A stretch of DNA of 64,000 nt, from contig JACGCM010001011.1 in assembly GCA_014058105.1 (NCBI GenBank), forward strand, positions 1,183,501 through 1,247,500, given 5' to 3'. The stretch is from Kingdonia uniflora. Its lineage: Eukaryota > Streptophyta > Magnoliopsida > Ranunculales > Circaeasteraceae. The number at the start of each line of letters is the position of its first letter. Positions within the stretch are counted from its first letter, which is position 1. Made by a program: the position numbers and the translations under genes. The notes under the pieces were generated by a model. That model was not told the origin of the DNA. It ran no database searches and saw only the letters and a program-made list of their open reading frames with translations. Of the stretch, positions 1 through 10,312 are shown one piece after another.

Positions 1-1
1 C

Positions 2-724
2 CATCTTCTTTTTTGTCGAAGAAGGCGGAGACGCAGGAGGGGGAACCGGAGAAGGCGAAGTCGAGGTTTGCCGGTGAATCAGCTCTCCTCCATAACTACC
101 ATTACCACCACCACCACCTAAAACCCAATTCTCATGTGACCTCTTCGCACAAGCTGCATTAAAAATTAAAAATAATAATAATAATAATAAAACATTTGAG
201 CTCCAAACTTGAAAAATAATAAAATTATACCTGAGCGAGCTTTCCTCGGCACCGAGAGGTCCGGTACTGCAATCAACGGGGATTCGGTTGCAGGGGCGAC
301 AGGTCGAATCGTCCTCCGATGTTGATGTTGATGCTGTTGCAAAGGAGAAACAACATTAATTTTCTTCTTAAACGTTGGTACAGTTCCAACACCATCGTTA
401 TAACAGTCGTCATCATCATCACCATCATCATCATCTTCATTCGAGCTTTCGTCGAAAACTTCGTCTCGCTTGTTTCGACTCAATCTATCTTTTCTACTTC
501 TATCTCTATCTCGTAATCTCGTCGTATCATCCATCGCTTCATCTTCATCTAAAAATACCAAACCAAATATTAGAGTTAATGAAAAATTTCGTAAAAAAAC
601 AAGGAGATATCGAAAACAAACCGGGAGAATCTCGTAAACTATTAGTTCTCTGATGTTGCGGTTGTCTTCGTCGCGATATACCGTTTGATACCGTCATTCT
701 CCTCACCTCTCTGTTTCTCTCCAT
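2..724 (-). CDS. TIC: TIME FOR COFFEE-like protein, 5' part (exons 1-3), gene runs off the left edge
   Basis: Exons on the minus strand are 622-724, 231-548 and 2-153, giving 191 codons. The start ATG at 724 opens MERNREVRRMTVSNG, the typical TIC N-terminus. Exon 2 has an acidic run (ESSNEDDDDGDDDDD) and ends VPRKARS, and exon 3 begins ACAKRSHENW; both blocks are conserved in TIC proteins. Exon phases (1, 1, 0) and junction positions are the same as in the complete TIC gene at 16171-22050, so the two are paralogs. TIC is known in Arabidopsis as a nuclear clock regulator that also affects jasmonate and metabolic signalling. The third exon ends at base 2, next to what would be a GT donor, so the rest of the gene lies outside the window. 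Nothing in the visible part is broken. Confidence 0.93.
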
Positions 725-1520
725 CTCGATCTTCTCTCTCCCAAAACTACCACCATAACCAGATCCCACAAACGCGATATATTTTATCTGCTCTCTGCAA
801 CTTCCTTCTTCGCTCTCTCTTAGGAGAGCATCATCTAATCCGCTTTTCGGGTTCTTCGCTCTTTTGCGATATTTACTCCAAACCTCACTCTACGGCTGAG
901 ATTACTTCTTGTATCTCCGTGTTTTAATCCCAATCGTTGGATTAAAGCTAAATCTACGGACGATATTTGCCTCCCTGCCAAAAGCTGTGAGATAGACAAG
1001 ATTCGACAATTGCCACGTGTCACTCACTCACATCACCTTCCTCTCATCAACCTCAAAAATACCCTCCCATGCAACACTCACCACCAAAAACCAACGATGA
1101 CAACCCTCAAATTTCCTCGAGATGTGAAACATTTATTTTAATAATGCCACGTGGCGGCCAGGCACACGTGAGTGACTTAACTTGACCGCCTCAATTACTC
1201 TGGACCGGTCAATTTCGTCGTGTAGCGTATTCTGCTTGTGGGACCCACCACGAAATTCACACCAGAGAAATCGACGGCCGAGAATCACCGAGTGAAACTC
1301 TCGTTGCCGTTGATCAATCCTACGTGGTAATTTGACAAGATGTACTCAACCAATCAGGGAACTCCGAGACCAACAAACAGTGTGTCTGAGCTGGCATTGA
1401 AATTCCCGCTTCGTGCGTGTTAAACAAACAGACAGCGATATCTCCACCGTACAATATTAAGTATATGATCTAACGGTAGAGATGTGTGCCAAGTCATTGG
1501 GCTTGAGACGTGGGAACCAA
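725..1520 (-). promoter_or_regulatory. Putative promoter and 5'UTR of the left TIC gene, with three G-boxes
   Basis: Perfect CACGTG palindromes occur at 1014-1019, 1148-1153 and 1165-1170, all with flanks of the GCCACGTGT/G type. Additional ACGTGG cores lie near 1322 and 1508. G-boxes bind bHLH (PIF, MYC) and bZIP factors. The first 100 bases upstream of the ATG are CT/GA-rich, as expected for a plant 5'UTR. The transcription start is not resolved. Confidence 0.55.
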
Positions 1521-1938
1521 ATTTATTATCTAATAAATAAATAAAATAACAATCCCCTTTATCCTTGGTGAGAGTATAAATTATAATATCTTTTATAGTA
1601 TGATTTTAAAATATTTTATTGCTTATTGAAAGGGATCTTGTTTTGGGTCATCTTGTTTATTAAAGACAAATGCAAGAGAGGTTTTCTAATTAATTATGTT
1701 TTAGTGATCTTTCCACCTTTTTATTAAATTTATGACACGCTTCTTAGTTAAAACACCCATGACAAGCATTTGATCGCATACTTGTATTAAAATTGGGATT
1801 CGAAAAGCTTAATTTGTGCTATTGGAGTACTACGTTGGTTATAATTAATGACCAGTATAAAGGGGGTGTTAACAGTTATACGGACATTTTGTCCTCTTTT
1901 TCTTTTTTTGTCCAAATAACCAATTTTAAGCTTTATTC
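1521..1938. other. AT-rich intergenic DNA, no feature seen
   Basis: No coding similarity or repeat structure was recognised here. The stretch is AT-rich with several near-palindromic AT runs. Confidence 0.4.
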
Positions 1939-2216
1939 GATATGAATAAAGTTTAATGCAGCTTAAGTATTTACTTTAACTGTCTTACCTGGAAGGTAAT
2001 TCATGCAGTGCACTGCACCGGGTTGCATTATGCAGAATGCATTACAATTTATATATATGTGATATGAATAGAGTTCTCAATGCAACTCAAGTGTTTACTT
2101 GAATAAAAAAAAATGTTTACTTGAATTGTTTTACCTATAAATTAATTTATACAGTGCGACAAATTGTAGTTGCACTGCATGAGTTACATCATGTAAATTG
2201 CATTCAATTCATATAT
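1939..2216. repeat. Two-copy tandem repeat of about 122-155 bp
   Basis: Copies begin at 1939 and 2061, each with GATATGAATA followed by an AATGCA-type segment, a TTTACTT stretch, and a CAGTGC/TGCACTGCA segment. The second copy carries a short internal duplication (TGTTTACTTGAAT) and is longer. The copies are clearly diverged. No coding potential was found. Confidence 0.6.
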
Positions 2217-2940
2217 GACTAATTTTTGGAAACAATACATTTCTCTCTTATTTCTTAAAATAGTATAGTGTGTCGATATGCTATTCTTTTGTAACAAAAA
2301 ATAATGTTAATCTTATTGAAATAATTATGACTACGGCAAAATACAAGCAAATGAATACTTTTTTTTTTCCACAGAACGTTAGCACATTCTGTTTTTTAAT
2401 TTAAAGGTTAAAATTGAAACTGAAAGGTTGAATCCACAATCCCATCGGTGACTATATCAAAGTTATAACCCGCGAACGTGAAGTCAGGAAAGAATCCACC
2501 ATTACTTTCATTTGTTCGATACAAAATAATATTTATTTAAGCGAATAAATACTTTAATCATACTTTTACATGTTTAATATAGTTTCTTGACCATTAAGCT
2601 ACAAATAATATAAAGTTTAATATTTTCAAACTTTCATTAAACAATGTAATGCATTGTTGTTGTTGCCCTATAAGAATTAATAATCACAAACATGTCTATT
2701 TTATTATGCAATGTTTTTCTGTATGGTATCCTATAATTATTTTTTATTAAATCACTAGATCCAACTTTTTATTTCATATAAATTATTAAGATTGGTATGC
2801 TTCTCTTCCAAGAATCATTAAGGTGGCAAGCACTCATGATGCCATGTTGACTCAGCATTTGTGCAACCTATGCATATAGCACCTCCAGCAGTTGAGTGTG
2901 AGCTCTAACGGTTGGCCCACTATTTGTAAAAAAAAAAAAA
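2217..2940. other. AT-rich intergenic DNA, no feature seen
   Basis: The stretch contains poly(T) and poly(A) tracts. No open frame or repeat was recognised apart from the poly(A) run just before the tandem repeat at 2941. Confidence 0.4.
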
Positions 2941-4246
2941 CAACCCAAACTTAACTCTTTCAACAGTTGGGTTGACATGTTTTTTTTATTTGTAAATTAA
3001 GATACTTCAAAACACCGCGCAGTAATCCAAAACCTGTGCGGTAATCAAAATACCGCCGCTCATATGTTAACAAAACAGCTCACTTCGTTCCCCCCTCAAA
3101 ATTGTTTTCATCCTCCATCGCACTTCATATCAAAACCATAAAAAAAAAAAAAAAAAGACCAACCCCAAACCCAATCAAATGGAAATGCCACGGGAAAACC
3201 TAAACCCCTGGTGTTCCCCTAATTTTAAAATGACAATAGATTTAGACGAAGCTATAATTCGGTCGAAACTCGGAAAAAGAAAAAAATGTCTGTATTTGAA
3301 GAAATTCAACGCCAATCGCAACCAAACCAAGATGAGATACCACCGTTGTGGTATATTATCGCTCTCCCAAATGGAGTGACACATATATTTCACATTGGCA
3401 AGGATCTCGCAATATATTTTGTTTAATAATGACTTTGTTATTTTCGTTAACCAAGTATTTGACAAAATACTCAAATGAACAAAATTACGATTTGATGTAT
3501 TCTCACGACACATTTACTACGGTTATAAAAGCTTGAAACGAGATTGCCAAGATTCTGACAATAATGGATCCCGTGGTAAAGATATTCAGGAAGTTCATAG
3601 AGATCAATCCCAAACTTAATTCTTCCAATAGTTGGGCTGCCGAATTTTTTTTATTTGCAAATTAAGAGACTTCAAAATACCGCGTGAGAATTCAAAGCCC
3701 GCGCAGTAATCAAAACACCGCCGCTTCATCTGTTAACAAAACAACTCACTTCGTTACCTCCTCAATCCTCCCTCGTACTTCATATCAAAATCAAAAAAAA
3801 TAATACCAACCTCAATCCCAATCAAATGGAAATGCCACGGGGAAACCCATACCCAAGGTGCTCCCCTAATATTAGAACGACAAGAGATTCAGATAAAGTT
3901 ATAATTCGGTTAAAATCCAGATAAAAAAAGGGTTGCATTTGAAGAAACTCAAGGCCAATCACAACCAAACCAAGATGAGATACCACCGTTGCGGTATATT
4001 ACCGCTCTCCCAGATAGCGTGACACATATATTTCATACTCGCAAGGATCTCACAGTATATTTTTGTTTAATGACGACTTTGTTGTTTTTGTTAACCAAAT
4101 GTTGAAAAAATGGCGCAAATGAACAAAATTGTGATTCAATAATTCTGCATGGCACATTCACTACGGTTATAAAAGTTTGAAAAGAGATTGTCAAGATTTC
4201 GACAATAAGGGATCCCGTGGTGAAGATATTCAGGAAGTTCATAGAG
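2941..4246. repeat. Direct tandem duplication, two copies of about 650 bp
   Basis: Copy A is 2941 to about 3605 and copy B is about 3604 to 4246. Both start with a CCCAAACTTAA segment and an AGTTGGG motif, pass through ACCGCGC, an AATGGAAATGCCACGGG block and GAGATACCACCGTTG, and end with GATCCCGTGG and GGAAGTTCATAGAGATCAA. The second copy continues directly into the plant-mobile-domain pseudogene. The simplest reading is that the 5' flank and first coding part of that gene were tandemly duplicated. Both copies contain stops and frameshifts. Confidence 0.75.
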
Positions 4247-4755
4247 ATCAAATTGGGTAATTATGATAATTGGTTAATTCAGGCGCTAGCAGTGCATTGG
4301 TAACCGGCGACTCACACTTTTCTCTTCCCATGTGCAAAGATAGGGATCACTTTATTAGATTTCACAATACTTACATCATTGTCAATCGATAAGAATCCTA
4401 CAACATTGTTGTATGACGACCAATAGAGTATTTTATCTGAGGCGATAAAATTGTTCCCCCGTATTACATCCAATAATACAAAGAGTGGGAACATCAGCAT
4501 TGCACATCTTAGGATATACTTGACCGTCATAGACAATCGGTCTAATGATTATCCTTTTCATGATTGAACATTTATGGCTCCCAATGGCCAATGACACCGT
4601 CCCGCTTGGATATCTTGAGGCCGTGACCGATTTGGACACAGCTCCCTCATATGACTGGAGTTATGCTATTCTTGCTTCTCTGTACCATGGCTTGGATACT
4701 GCAGTCTCGATCGGGGGTACCATCACTAAATTTTCGCAGCTCATTGAGGTACACT
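4184..4755 (+). pseudogene. Plant mobile domain (PMD) protein, decayed fragment
   Basis: In one frame from 4184 the translation includes RDPVVKIFRKF, GNYDNWLIQALAVHW, an in-frame stop, then THTFLFPC and ITLLDFTILTSLSIDKNP. After a frame change, DWSYAILASLYHGLDTAV follows at about 4640-4715. These match the conserved pattern of the plant mobile domain (Pfam PF10536), found in MAIL-type proteins and in several transposable elements. The match is cut at about 4755, where the gag relic of a gypsy element on the other strand begins. Several stops and frameshifts make it non-functional. Whether it came from a host MAIL gene or an element-borne PMD cannot be told from this fragment. Confidence 0.7.
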
Positions 4756-5672
4756 AACATCTTTCTTGCTCTTCTCCTCCTTCGGCCTAAGCTCCGGGTA
4801 AAGTTTTCAACAATAATCGAAAATATACCCACTAGCCATACAATGATTGTAATGAAACTCTTTGGACGAAGACCCCTCTCCTTTGGCCTCTCCCTTATGC
4901 CCGTGTTTCCAACTAGACTTGTACCCCGACTTGTCTTGTCGTCTTCTTTGTCACTCTTCAAGTACTTGCCTTCAATGGCAATAGCCTTCATGGTACCATC
5001 CTCAATATTGGCCACAGTAAAGAGCTTCAACTCTCTCCTAATGGACTCCGACAACCCCCCCCCCCCCCCCCCCGTGTACTTCATGAACACTTCATATTCA
5101 TTCACATCAATGTCCAAAACAAAAGCTTGGTTATAAAACGTCGTAGTGTACTCTTATATAGATTGCTCAAACTGTTGGCACAAATTATGTCATTTATACC
5201 ATTTCTCTTGCTCATACCCAATCGGATAAAACTATTTTTGCACTAATACCTTGAATTCTTTCCAACCCAAATCTTTTACATCGTGACGTTTCCGATAAGA
5301 TTTTTACCACGTGAGTGCATGACTTGCGAATTTCAATATAGCAAAGCATATTTGCTGAGCATTAGAGTATTCATAAATGGAAAAATAAGTTTCTAACCTA
5401 TCTAATCAATCATCCAACTTCTCGGCATCGATCAAACAGTCGAATACCGGAATTTCAATCTTAAAATTGATACGAAGATTACGAATAAGATTCGATGACT
5501 TACCATTACCTGATCGCTCCTTGTCGGATTCGGCCTTACTAGAATCACTATCGATCTTCGCAAAATCGTCATCTCCATTCACCTCCATAACCCATTTCTT
5601 CTTCGAGCGGCCTCGCCGTTTTGTTGAAGCGAAATCCTTGGCGAGGTTTGTGAGACGCAATTGTTCTACTAT

Positions 5673-6794
5673 TGATGGAGATATAAAATGACCATTATTC
5701 TCCTATGACTTAATGTTTATTATTCTAAATTTTATTATTAAACATGACTTATAAAACCAATTTTTTATATTTCAGGTCACATGGAGCTCATTTACCAAAT
5801 ATGTGTAAATACCGGGATGTATAGCTCAATGGATGAACTGTTGGAGAAGGATGTAGAGTTGTCAAACACAAGGGTCCCACATGGGGAGGTTACAATTTTG
5901 GAGGATAACTCTTGGAGGTTACAAATTTATGTACATTCATGGCATAGGTTATAAATATAATATTAAATGTAAGAACCCTCTCCTACATCTATAAAAGGAG
6001 AGGTGGTGAGCTCATAAGATTATCTAATTTTGAGAGAATTATTCTTGTAGAGTACAAGAGAGCATTATTAGAGTAAGTTGGTACAAGTTTTGTAAGCATT
6101 TGGAGCATTTCATTTTGTAAGTCAATAAAATTCCTCTTTTTGTTGTTAGTTTTTGTTCATTTCATTCTCATATCATTTAGGTTTTATAGTTTTATAATGG
6201 CCGGCTAAGTCCTCACTAGGGGTGAGGATGGATCCGCCATAAGCGTATGATATCATGTAGTAGAATGTATTTTTCTCCAACACAATATGAGCATATTATC
6301 ACAAATCCCAAAGCTATATTGTTGGAGACATCCATTATCATCCTATGATCTCTTTAAGTAGAAATATATGAAAAGTTTTGTGATTCTCAAATGATATAGT
6401 AAAATGGTATTAATATTATATTTTTCCAAGGTATGATCTTAATTAACATTTCATAGTTAGCATAGCTTTCATGGAATGTGTTTTTAGTATATACTTAGTT
6501 CATACAATATATTCTACTTGAGTTATAATTAATCATGGGATTACATCGACAAAAGGTCGAAGTTTGTTATTTCAATTAAGTGGAGAATTTAATATGTTGA
6601 TATTGTATGTAAATGGTGGTGAAATTCGAAGCCCCTAGACCTTTATTCTTGATTAAAACCATATAATTGATTTTTACGGTTTTACAACCTTAGATTACTA
6701 AAACACAAGACCAAAACTAATTTCTAGTTCCGTTCGAAAGTGAACGACACTCTAATTTTTACTCATACTAAACACCGGATTTTGACCGTTATCA
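5673..6794. mobile_element. 1.1-kb unclassified insertion inside the gag relic
   Basis: Comparing this gag with the copy at 34.4-34.9 kb shows 1122 extra bases. The insert begins TGATGGAG and ends CGTTATCA on the plus strand and is flanked by the near-duplicate ACTAT/ACTAA. TG...CA ends and a roughly 5-base duplication suggest an LTR-type unit, either a solo LTR or a small non-autonomous element. No coding sequence was recognised. A further inverted-ended segment is nested at 5839-6282. Confidence 0.5.
5839..6282 (+). repeat. LTR-like segment with TGTTGGAGAA...TTCTCCAACA ends
   Basis: The 444-bp segment has perfect 10-base terminal inverted repeats, a TATAAAAGG-like box near 5992, and an AATAAA signal near 6125, the layout of an LTR promoter and polyadenylation region. 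I find no clear target duplication (TGAAC before, CAATA after). It could be a solo LTR that lost its duplication or a TRIM-like unit. Confidence 0.5.
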
Positions 6795-7008
6795 ACTAAC
6801 TCCCTTACAGTAGAAGTTAGGTCAGAAACTGTCATTTCCAAAGTCGTGAGTCGATCGTTGGAATCTCCCATCTCCAAATCGTTATTCTTCTTCGAATTAG
6901 GTTTGCGATGAATCGTCAACGGACTCACTAGCTTATTCGTTTGCTTGAGACGGTCACATGTAGAGACCATAAACCACAATCATCTCCCCGAGAATCGTAA
7001 TTGGAAAA

Positions 7009-7516
7009 CTGATGCTACTTAATCCACAATGCGATTGAGAAGCTCTAGTTAGCTGAAAAGTATGAAGAACATCAATGGATTGGGAAAAAAAAGCTTCAAT
7101 TGCTAAAAAAATAAAGTAATTACAAGAAATTACTCTAAAAAACCTTAGGTTTTTTTCAGAACTCTTTCTAGATCTAACATCATAAAAGAAATAACCTCAG
7201 TCCCCTTTATATAAAGGGAACTCAAAATTATAAAATAGAACGCATCTCGAGGCAAATCAACGCCGAGAATCAAAAGTACCACCAAAGTCGTTCGAACGAA
7301 CTAGAGAGTCGTTCAAACAAATTTACAACTAAATGGTTTAAAACCCTAGAAACTTGCCTAGTCATTCGAACGAAATCTCAACTCGTTTGAACGAAATATG
7401 GCTCTGGGCCAAATTTCCAGTGGGAAAAACTTTGGTCGTTCGAATGACTCTCAAGCTCATTCGAACGACTTTTACTTAAACTTCCAATATTCTTATATCC
7501 TCCTGGATCAACCACA
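7009..7516 (-). repeat. LTR of the gypsy relic (minus strand), with primer-binding-site remnant
   Basis: On the minus strand the LTR runs from about 7516 (TGTGGTTGATCC) to about 7021. It is followed at 7017-7009 by AGCATCAG, a decayed form of TGGTATCAG, the primer site for initiator Met-tRNA. It aligns with the LTR at 33834-34397. It contains several TTCGAA palindromes within TCGTTCGAACGA-like sequence and the shared block TATGGCTCTGGGCC. A related or longer LTR might extend to about 7870, but this is not clear. Confidence 0.55.
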
Positions 7517-8008
7517 GAGAATTCAATCAAAGTCATAATTATACACACAAGATTTCCGATTAGGTGGAAACCCAAAAGGATCAAAGCCACCCCCGACAAG
7601 TACGACGAATCTATTATCATTTAGGGTTAGAAGAAGTTCTAGAGATCTATCAACCTCACCTCTACCCTTACAGATAATCCCCAACAAGAATCCGTAGAAA
7701 GAAAACCCATGAAATCTCTCTAGAGTAAAACTCACAATTTCTCACTTTTCTCTCTCAGAGGCTTTGAACTCAATACATCACAGTCTGACCAAGTCCTAGC
7801 TTCATAGACTCTCCATGAGGTTATCAGCGAAGTACGCATCACAGTGCACTTTTAACGACAAAAAAAAAAAAAAACTTTAGTTACGGTATGTATTCGAATA
7901 TATTATTTGTTTGTTCGAATACACCAATGTCTACCTTTTCTATTCGAATAAACTTATAGTCTATTCAAACATAAACCTTAAAACTACTTTTTGAGCCGTA
8001 ACCCAACA
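7517..8008. other. Repeat-derived stretch flanking the gypsy LTR
   Basis: On the minus strand, 7517-7850 resembles leader or LTR DNA (AGAGAGA and CTAACCCTAAAT stretches) but I find no partner in the window. A poly(A) run lies at 7859-7874. Between 7893 and 7960 there are three further TTCGAA sites in AT-rich context (ATTCGAATA), possibly an older relative of the palindrome-bearing LTR. Confidence 0.35.
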
Positions 8009-8215
8009 TTGATCAAGTTCCCATAATTTTTAAGAATGATGTATTGCGTTAAATTTTGCAAAGCCTCATTCTCTCGTACAAAGATTTGGTACATACATTA
8101 TAAAATAATTGAAGATATTGTAAATAGTAAGATCATCAATACATATTTTCTCTATTCATTGAAGTCAACAAGATTTTGTGTATCCCACTGGATAAATATT
8201 CATACCTGCCACCAA
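8009..8215 (+). repeat. Dispersed repeat, copy 1 (partner at 13471-13677)
   Basis: The segment from GATCAAGTTCCC through GGATAAATATTCATACCT matches 13471-13677 in the same orientation with scattered mismatches. The two copies bracket the LINE-relic insertion and the Tat-type element. No protein similarity was recognised. Confidence 0.6.
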
Positions 8216-8535
8216 ACCTGTTCCAAAATTTGCAATAAAAGAGCTCAAAATACTTATCAGGATATGATCAGTCTAGTGTATGCATATTATCTCCTTATGA
8301 TAGATTCATTCCTAACGCAGTGTTTTACAATATAATCAGCCCATGTCTCCCAGGATACAACGATCAGACGCGGGTTGGAGGAAATACTCCAATTTACCCG
8401 CTAATCGAACCTTAATATCGACTATTATTCTCTGGATGAAATAGACTCAAAGAAATTATAAAAACAATTAAAAATAATAGAAACGATGTTGGGTTATATT
8501 GGTGCCTCTTCACCAAGAGTCACATCTTAAGTTGG
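8216..8535. other. Unassigned intergenic DNA
   Basis: No coding or repeat signal was recognised except a short duplicated motif (TTAAGTTGGTGTCTCTTCAC at about 8517-8537) that recurs near 9385 on the other side of the insertion at 8536-9375. Confidence 0.35.
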
Positions 8536-9375
8536 TGTCTCTTCACGACTTGCCAACCCGACCCGGCCCAACCCTGTTTCTGGCGGGTTTGGGTTTGACC
8601 TTAATAGGTCGCGGGTCATTTGACCCGAACCCATCTAACTTTTATTATTTTAATTTTTTTTGCATAGTAAGTTGGGACAGGTTCCCCATGGACATTCTAT
8701 ACAAGCTCCAAAAATTACAACATAGCTAATTTACTATTTTCCTCTAGCATCATCCTCTATTAAATTACATAAATTATTAGGCCATGAGCTAGAAATTAGT
8801 AAGAGTTCTCCATTTAAAGTACAATATGAAGCAAGATAGTCTACACATTTGTTGGCTTCCCTAAACTTATAAATAATAGAAAGCTATCAAGCTGGCTAAT
8901 CATGTAATGAATGGATTGGATAAGTAGATACCAGTCCCATGGTGGCTCCTTATTTTGGATATAGGCTATCATTTAAAGAGAATACGTTGTAGTTTGAATA
9001 TCCTTCTCCCCTCTTTCAATGCATATCTCAAGCCCTCTCCGTCTAACCCATTTAATAAATAGATCAGATTTGGGTTTACCTTAAGCGGTTCGGGTTGACC
9101 CAAAACCTGTTAAAACATGTTACAGTAGTAACTCCAAAAATTGTATAAACTGATGTTAAAACCCACGACCCATGATCCAACCCAAACCCGAATTAATATT
9201 TAAACATGTCAAAAGGGCCGGGTTGGGTTGACCTGCTTAAATCAGGGTCAGACTTGAGTTTGTATTTGTGACCCGTTTAACTAAATAGGTCGGGTTTGGG
9301 TTTGTATTTATGACTTATGAACTCATTATGACCCAACCTGTGTAACCCGAACCTGACCCATTTGCCAACTCCAAA
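8536..9375. mobile_element. Insertion rich in GGGTTTGGGTT/CAACCCGACCC, with imperfect inverted ends
   Basis: The ends GACTTGCCAA and (inverted) GAGTTGGCAA are imperfect inverted repeats. The flanks on both sides carry TTAAGTTGGTGTCTCTTCACC repeats, as if the unit had been inserted into a small tandem repeat. The outer thirds are full of Pro/Gly-codon-like CCGACCC and GGGTTTGGGT stretches, which are common at the ends of plant hAT-type elements. The centre holds a LINE RNase H relic. The classification is tentative and no clear 8-bp target duplication was found. Confidence 0.35.
8734..9010 (-). pseudogene. LINE RNase H-like domain fragment
   Basis: On the minus strand one frame gives IQNKEPPWDW followed by LLIQSIHYMISQLDS. 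A shifted frame then gives YKFREANKCVDYLASYC and a stop at 8734-8736. This is the end of the RNase H-like domain (Pfam PF13456) found in plant non-LTR reverse-transcriptase proteins, where the REANxxADxLA block is diagnostic. At least one frameshift and one stop are present. The rest of the LINE is absent. Confidence 0.65.
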
Positions 9376-9723
9376 GGTCATACCTTAAGTTGGTGTCTCT
9401 TCACCAAAGGTCACACCTAAAATTATGTTTGTTGGAGACAACTCAACTCACACCTCAAACCCAAAAACAAAACAACTCAACTTACGCCTCAAACCTAAAT
9501 ACAAATAAAGGACTAAGTGCAACTCATAAATAAACTCTTGCTTATAATTTAGAGTTTTGCATCCAACATACCCAATATAGTACAAAATAAAATACTTAGA
9601 TGTCAACCATTCAAGCTAAGGATAAAACCACAAGGTTTTTCCAACAAATTTCATTGAAGGAAAATATAAGTGATAGCGTTTATTTAGTTGTAAGATGCTT
9701 GAGATAAAAATATATAATGGGAC
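9376..9723. other. AT-rich intergenic DNA before a Tat-type element
   Basis: No gene or repeat was recognised beyond the short AAGTTGGTGTCTCTTCACC motif at about 9385 and two CTCAACT(C/T)ACxCCTCAAACC repeats at about 9445-9500. Confidence 0.35.
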
Positions 9724-10207
9724 TGTAGGGACCTATCCCTCGAGCTTGGATAGTATCGAACTAGTACCATGCCATTCTCATGTAACATACACGTGGCATA
9801 CACGCTATCAACAATAATACATGGACCACGTACTGAAGAAGAACGTGGCTCGAACACTCTAGATGAAATAGAACGAGTCAATGACACCTGTTTCCCACAA
9901 ACTGGTAGTTACAGTAGTAACTCCCACCTTCCCCCATTTCAGGAGACGTGCTTACACATGAAAAATAAACTGACAATAAGGTTTATAAAAGGAGTAAGTT
10001 AGAGAGGAAAAAATTAGCCATCCAAGTTTTTCTAGTTCAAAAGATCATAACTTGCAATCAAAAATCAGTCTCAAGCAATAAAGTTACAGTTACTAAATCC
10101 TCAAGCCGAGGTTGTGGATTTTACATATTCAAAGGTTTCCACGCTAACTGCCTATCATTTTATATTATTGGTTATACTAATTGTCACAAGTACATTAGGC
10201 CCTTACA
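9724..10207 (+). repeat. 5' LTR (484 bp) of the Tat-type element
   Basis: It starts TGTAGGGACC and ends GCCCTTACA, giving short inverted ends TGTA...TACA. A TATAAAAGG box is near 9983 and AATAAAG near 10076. The 3' LTR at 12383 matches it closely in the first 380 bases. Confidence 0.8.
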
Positions 10208-10225
10208 TTTGGCACCGTCTGTGGG
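10208..10225 (+). promoter_or_regulatory. Primer-binding site
   Basis: TTTGGCACCGTCTGTGGG directly follows the LTR end. GGCxCCGTCTGTGGG after the LTR is typical of Tat-lineage plant elements. The same site follows the LTR at 30209. Confidence 0.7.
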
Positions 10226-10312
10226 AAAGAATACATTTCTACAAAATTCAAAGGAAGACAGTTACTCCAAGATCAACATTTAGTCATGGTGAATCCTGAG
10301 CACCAGCTTCGG

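Larger units (their letters stand above)
4752..6979 (-). pseudogene. Gypsy-type retrotransposon gag, decayed and interrupted by an insertion
   Basis: Read on the minus strand, the N-terminal part lies at 6979-6795 (MVSTCDRLKQTNK, LTTLEMTVSDLTSTVRELVD). After the insertion at 5673-6794 it continues at 5672 with LRLTNLAKDFAS, then KIEIPVFD, LDRLETYFSIYEY, SHALTW, FYPIGYEQEKWYKWH, YEVFMKYTGG and KAIAIEGK. A degenerate CCHC finger with KLYPELRPK closes it near 4760. This order is that of gag in plant chromovirus-like gypsy elements. Multiple stops, an 18-base C/G homopolymer at 5056-5073, and the insertion show it is dead. A related copy is at 34429-34920. No pol remains on this side: the element is truncated at about 4752. 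Confidence 0.75.

Noticed and set aside
166..230. Coding extension of the left TIC exon 2 beyond 231
   Set aside because: The frame runs into intron (low-complexity AAT repeats). The donor at 229-230 and the phase match the paralog.
4651..5136. 161-codon plus-strand frame
   Set aside because: It is the reverse complement of the gypsy gag (minus strand: YEVFMKYTGG, KAIAIEGK) and ends in proline codons made by a C homopolymer. No domain was found.
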